Of a DNA stretch of 64,000 nt, positions 61,995 to 64,000 are shown piece by piece. The position numbers were made by a program, and so were the translations under genes. The notes under the pieces are model-generated. The model searched no databases. It worked only from the letters and a program-made list of their open reading frames with translations, and had not been told where the DNA came from. Numbering within the stretch: position 1 is the first letter of the stretch; each line of letters begins with the position of its first letter. The DNA is from Streptomyces sp. NBC_01275. GTDB taxonomy: Bacteria > Actinomycetota > Actinomycetes > Streptomycetales > Streptomycetaceae. The stretch is from assembly GCF_026340655.1 (NCBI RefSeq), contig NZ_JAPEOZ010000001.1:3410001-3474000 (forward strand). Reading direction: 5' to 3'.

Positions 61995-63939
61995 AACGCT
62001 CAAGAGCGGGGCGGGCGTCGGTGGCGCCGCGGCGGTCCGCCGTCTGCTCCTCGACAACGGCGCGCTGACCGCGCTGATCGTCCTCGTCATCGCCATGTCG
62101 GCGCTGTCGGGCGACTTCCTGACCACCGACAACCTTCTGAACGTCGGCGTCCAGGCGGCCGTGACCGCCATCCTCGCCTTCGGCGTGACCTTCGTGATCG
62201 TCTCGGCGGGCATCGACCTGTCGGTCGGCTCGGTGGCCGCGCTGTCGGCGACCGTGCTGGCGTGGAGCGCGACGCAGCACGGCGTCCCGGTCGTCATAGC
62301 GGTGGTCCTCGCCGTCGCCACCGGCATCGCGGCCGGCCTGGTGAACGGTTTCCTCATCGCGTACGGCAAGCTGCCGCCGTTCATCGCGACGCTCGCGATG
62401 CTGTCGGTGGCGCGCGGTCTGTCGCTGGTGATCTCCGAGGGCTCGCCGATCCCCTTCCCCGACTCGGTCTCGCACCTCGGGGACACGCTCGGCGGCTGGC
62501 TGCCCGTGCCCGTGCTGGTCATGGTCGTCATGGGGCTCGTCGCCGCGTTCGTGCTCGGCCGGACCTACATCGGCCGCTCGATGTACGCCATCGGCGGCAA
62601 CGAGGAGGCGGCCCGCCTTTCGGGGCTGCGGGTGAAGAAGCAGAAGCTCGCGATCTACGCCCTTTCCGGGGTGTTCGCGGCCGCCGCGGGCATCGTGCTC
62701 GCCTCCCGGCTGTCCTCCGCGCAGCCGCAGGCCGCCGACGGCTACGAACTGGACGCGATCGCCGCCGTCGTCATCGGCGGCGCGTCCCTCGCAGGGGGTA
62801 CGGGCAAGGCCTCGGGCACCCTGATCGGCGCGCTGATCCTGGCGGTGCTGCGCAACGGCCTCAACCTCCTGTCCGTCTCCGCGTTCTGGCAGCAGGTCGT
62901 CATCGGCGTCGTCATCGCGCTGGCGGTGCTGCTGGACACGGTGCGCCGCAAGGCGGGGGCGAGCCCGGTGGCGGCCGGGACCGGCTTCGGCGGCGGCAAC
63001 AAGGGCAGGCAGGCGGCGACGTACGGTCTCGCGGCCGTGGTCACCGTGGCGATCGTCGGCGCGACCTCCTTCCTGCACGGCGGGACCTCGTCGACCGCGA
63101 ACCCGAAGGTCGGGCTGGCGCTGTCCACGCTCAACAACCCGTTCTTCGTACAGATCCAGTCGGGCGCGAAGGCCGAGGCGAAGAAGCTGGGCGTGGACCT
63201 GACGGTCACCGACGCGCAGAACGACGCCTCGCAGCAGGCCAACCAGCTGCAGAACTTCACCAGCTCCGGCTACGACTCGATCATCGTCAACCCGGTCGAC
63301 TCGGACGCGGCGAGCAACTCCGTGAACGCCGCCGACAAGGCGAAGATCCCGGTCATCGCCGTCGACCGGGGCGTCAACAAGGCCACGGTGGACGCGCTGG
63401 TCGCCTCCGACAACGTGGCGGGCGGTGAACTGGCCGCGAAGACCGTCGCCGAGAAGCTGGGCGGCACCGGCAAGATCGTGATCCTTCAGGGCCAGGCGGG
63501 CACGTCGGCGGCGCGGGAGCGGGCGGAAGGTTTCGCCAAGGGGCTGAAGGCCTACCCCGGCATCCAGGTGCTGGCCCAGCAGCCGGCCGACTTCGACCGC
63601 ACCAAGGGCCTCGACGTGATGTCGAACCTGCTCCAGGCCCACCCGGACGTCCAGGGCGTCATCGCCGCCAACGACGAGATGGCGCTCGGCGCGATCAAGG
63701 CGCTGGGCTCCAAGGCCGGCAAGTCCGTCCAGGTCGTCGGCTTCGACGGCACCCCGGATGGGCTGACGGCGGTAAAGGACGGCACGCTGTACGCGTCCGT
63801 GGCGCAACAGCCTTCCCAGTTGGGCAGGATCGCCGTGGACAACGCGCTGAAGGCGTTGCAGGACAAGAAGGTCCAGGAGACGGTGAAGGTGCCGGTGAAG
63901 GTGGTCACCAAGGAGAACGTGGCCGGGTTCAGCGGTTGA
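61984..63939 (+). CDS. rbsC: Fusion of RbsC permease and RbsB substrate-binding protein
   Basis: The 651-residue protein joins two normally separate parts. Residues 1-320 are an RbsC permease (GDFLTTDNLLNVGVQ, SAGIDLSVGS, GGNEEAARLSGLRV, GGASLAGGTGKASG). A hydrophobic helix (about 345-362) then leads to an RbsB binding protein (about 372-651: LALSTLNNPFFVQIQ, AVDRGVNKATVDALVASDN, VVGFDGTPDGL). The binding part is thus tethered to the membrane instead of being a separate lipoprotein. GTG 61984 overlaps rbsA by 11 bases. Downstream genes lie outside the window. Confidence 0.9.
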   Translation: MAAETLKSGAGVGGAAAVRRLLLDNGALTALIVLVIAMSALSGDFLTTDNLLNVGVQAAVTAILAFGVTFVIVSAGIDLSVGSVAALSATVLAWSATQHGVPVVIAVVLAVATGIAAGLVNGFLIAYGKLPPFIATLAMLSVARGLSLVISEGSPIPFPDSVSHLGDTLGGWLPVPVLVMVVMGLVAAFVLGRTYIGRSMYAIGGNEEAARLSGLRVKKQKLAIYALSGVFAAAAGIVLASRLSSAQPQAADGYELDAIAAVVIGGASLAGGTGKASGTLIGALILAVLRNGLNLLSVSAFWQQVVIGVVIALAVLLDTVRRKAGASPVAAGTGFGGGNKGRQAATYGLAAVVTVAIVGATSFLHGGTSSTANPKVGLALSTLNNPFFVQIQSGAKAEAKKLGVDLTVTDAQNDASQQANQLQNFTSSGYDSIIVNPVDSDAASNSVNAADKAKIPVIAVDRGVNKATVDALVASDNVAGGELAAKTVAEKLGGTGKIVILQGQAGTSAARERAEGFAKGLKAYPGIQVLAQQPADFDRTKGLDVMSNLLQAHPDVQGVIAANDEMALGAIKALGSKAGKSVQVVGFDGTPDGLTAVKDGTLYASVAQQPSQLGRIAVDNALKALQDKKVQETVKVPVKVVTKENVAGFSG

Positions 63940-64000
63940 GCACGGCTGAGCATGGCTGAGTACGGCTGGATGCGGCCGAGCACGGTCGGCATCGGCTGAG
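63940..64000. other. Window end, short repeats
   Basis: The last 61 bases hold repeated GCACGGCTGAGC and ATGGCTGAGTACGGCTG-like units. No gene is seen; it may be a linker to the next rbs gene. Confidence 0.4.

Overview
The window is high-GC actinobacterial DNA with strong G/C bias at third codon positions, many GTG starts, ATGA/GTGA gene overlaps and long spurious antisense reading frames. Chaplins, rodlins and the MelC tyrosinase pair identify it as a Streptomyces chromosome. From memory, the order chpG, melC2, melC1, chpF, polysaccharide genes, long chaplin, short chaplin, rodlins resembles the S. coelicolor SCO2699-SCO2720 region; this was not checked by alignment.

Layout. (1) 0.1-5.2 kb: tRNA-Arg(TCT), an Sfp-type phosphopantetheinyl transferase, and a compact set that looks like an undescribed small-molecule pathway. 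It has a SpeD-like pyruvoyl decarboxylase that lacks the usual catalytic Cys, divergent from a three-gene overlapping operon: a BpsA-like branched-polyamine synthase fused to a GNAT domain, a stand-alone FkbH-like HAD/acyltransferase, and an acyl carrier protein. (2) 5.4-12.9 kb: cell-surface genes (chaplin with a His-rich tail, tyrosinase and its Tat-exported chaperone, several secreted proteins of unknown function, VKOR-like membrane protein, second chaplin). (3) 12.9-26.8 kb: exopolysaccharide cluster (two GT4 glycosyltransferases, priming phosphoglycosyltransferase, O-antigen-ligase/polymerase, MurJ-like flippase, polysaccharide deacetylase, Wzz-like protein, CelD-like GNAT, divergent GH26-like hydrolase, ATP-grasp enzyme, flavin monooxygenase). 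(4) 26.8-30.4 kb: sortase-type chaplin with a long repeat spacer, short chaplin, three rodlins. Regions 2-4 together look like one aerial surface locus coding a hydrophobic coat, pigment enzyme and a glycan.

(5) 30.4-37.6 kb: acyl-CoA synthetase, VWA lipoprotein, and an ABC exporter whose ATPase is fused to an exported S15/CocE-type hydrolase. (6) 37.8-45.1 kb: inositol catabolism (mmsA/iolA, iolD, iolB, an aldolase-like protein, iolC, divergent iolE-like gene) with a candidate operator between the divergent arms. (7) 45.1-51.0 kb: AraC regulator, BldC-like small DNA-binding protein, zinc alcohol dehydrogenase, MMPL transporter with divergent TetR and a large dyad operator. (8) 51.0-54.3 kb: a decayed PrsW-type protease gene, then a copper module (CsoR-type operator, CopZ-like chaperone, CopA). 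(9) 54.3-58.7 kb: a 630-base apparently non-coding stretch with strong hairpins, citrate synthase, RecD2-like helicase. (10) 58.8-64.0 kb: small secreted SH3-like protein, then a LacI-regulated ribose-type transporter with RbsA and an RbsC-RbsB fusion.

No CRISPR array, insertion sequence, integrase or rRNA gene was seen. Function calls rest on motif and family recognition from the translated sequence; no database search was run.
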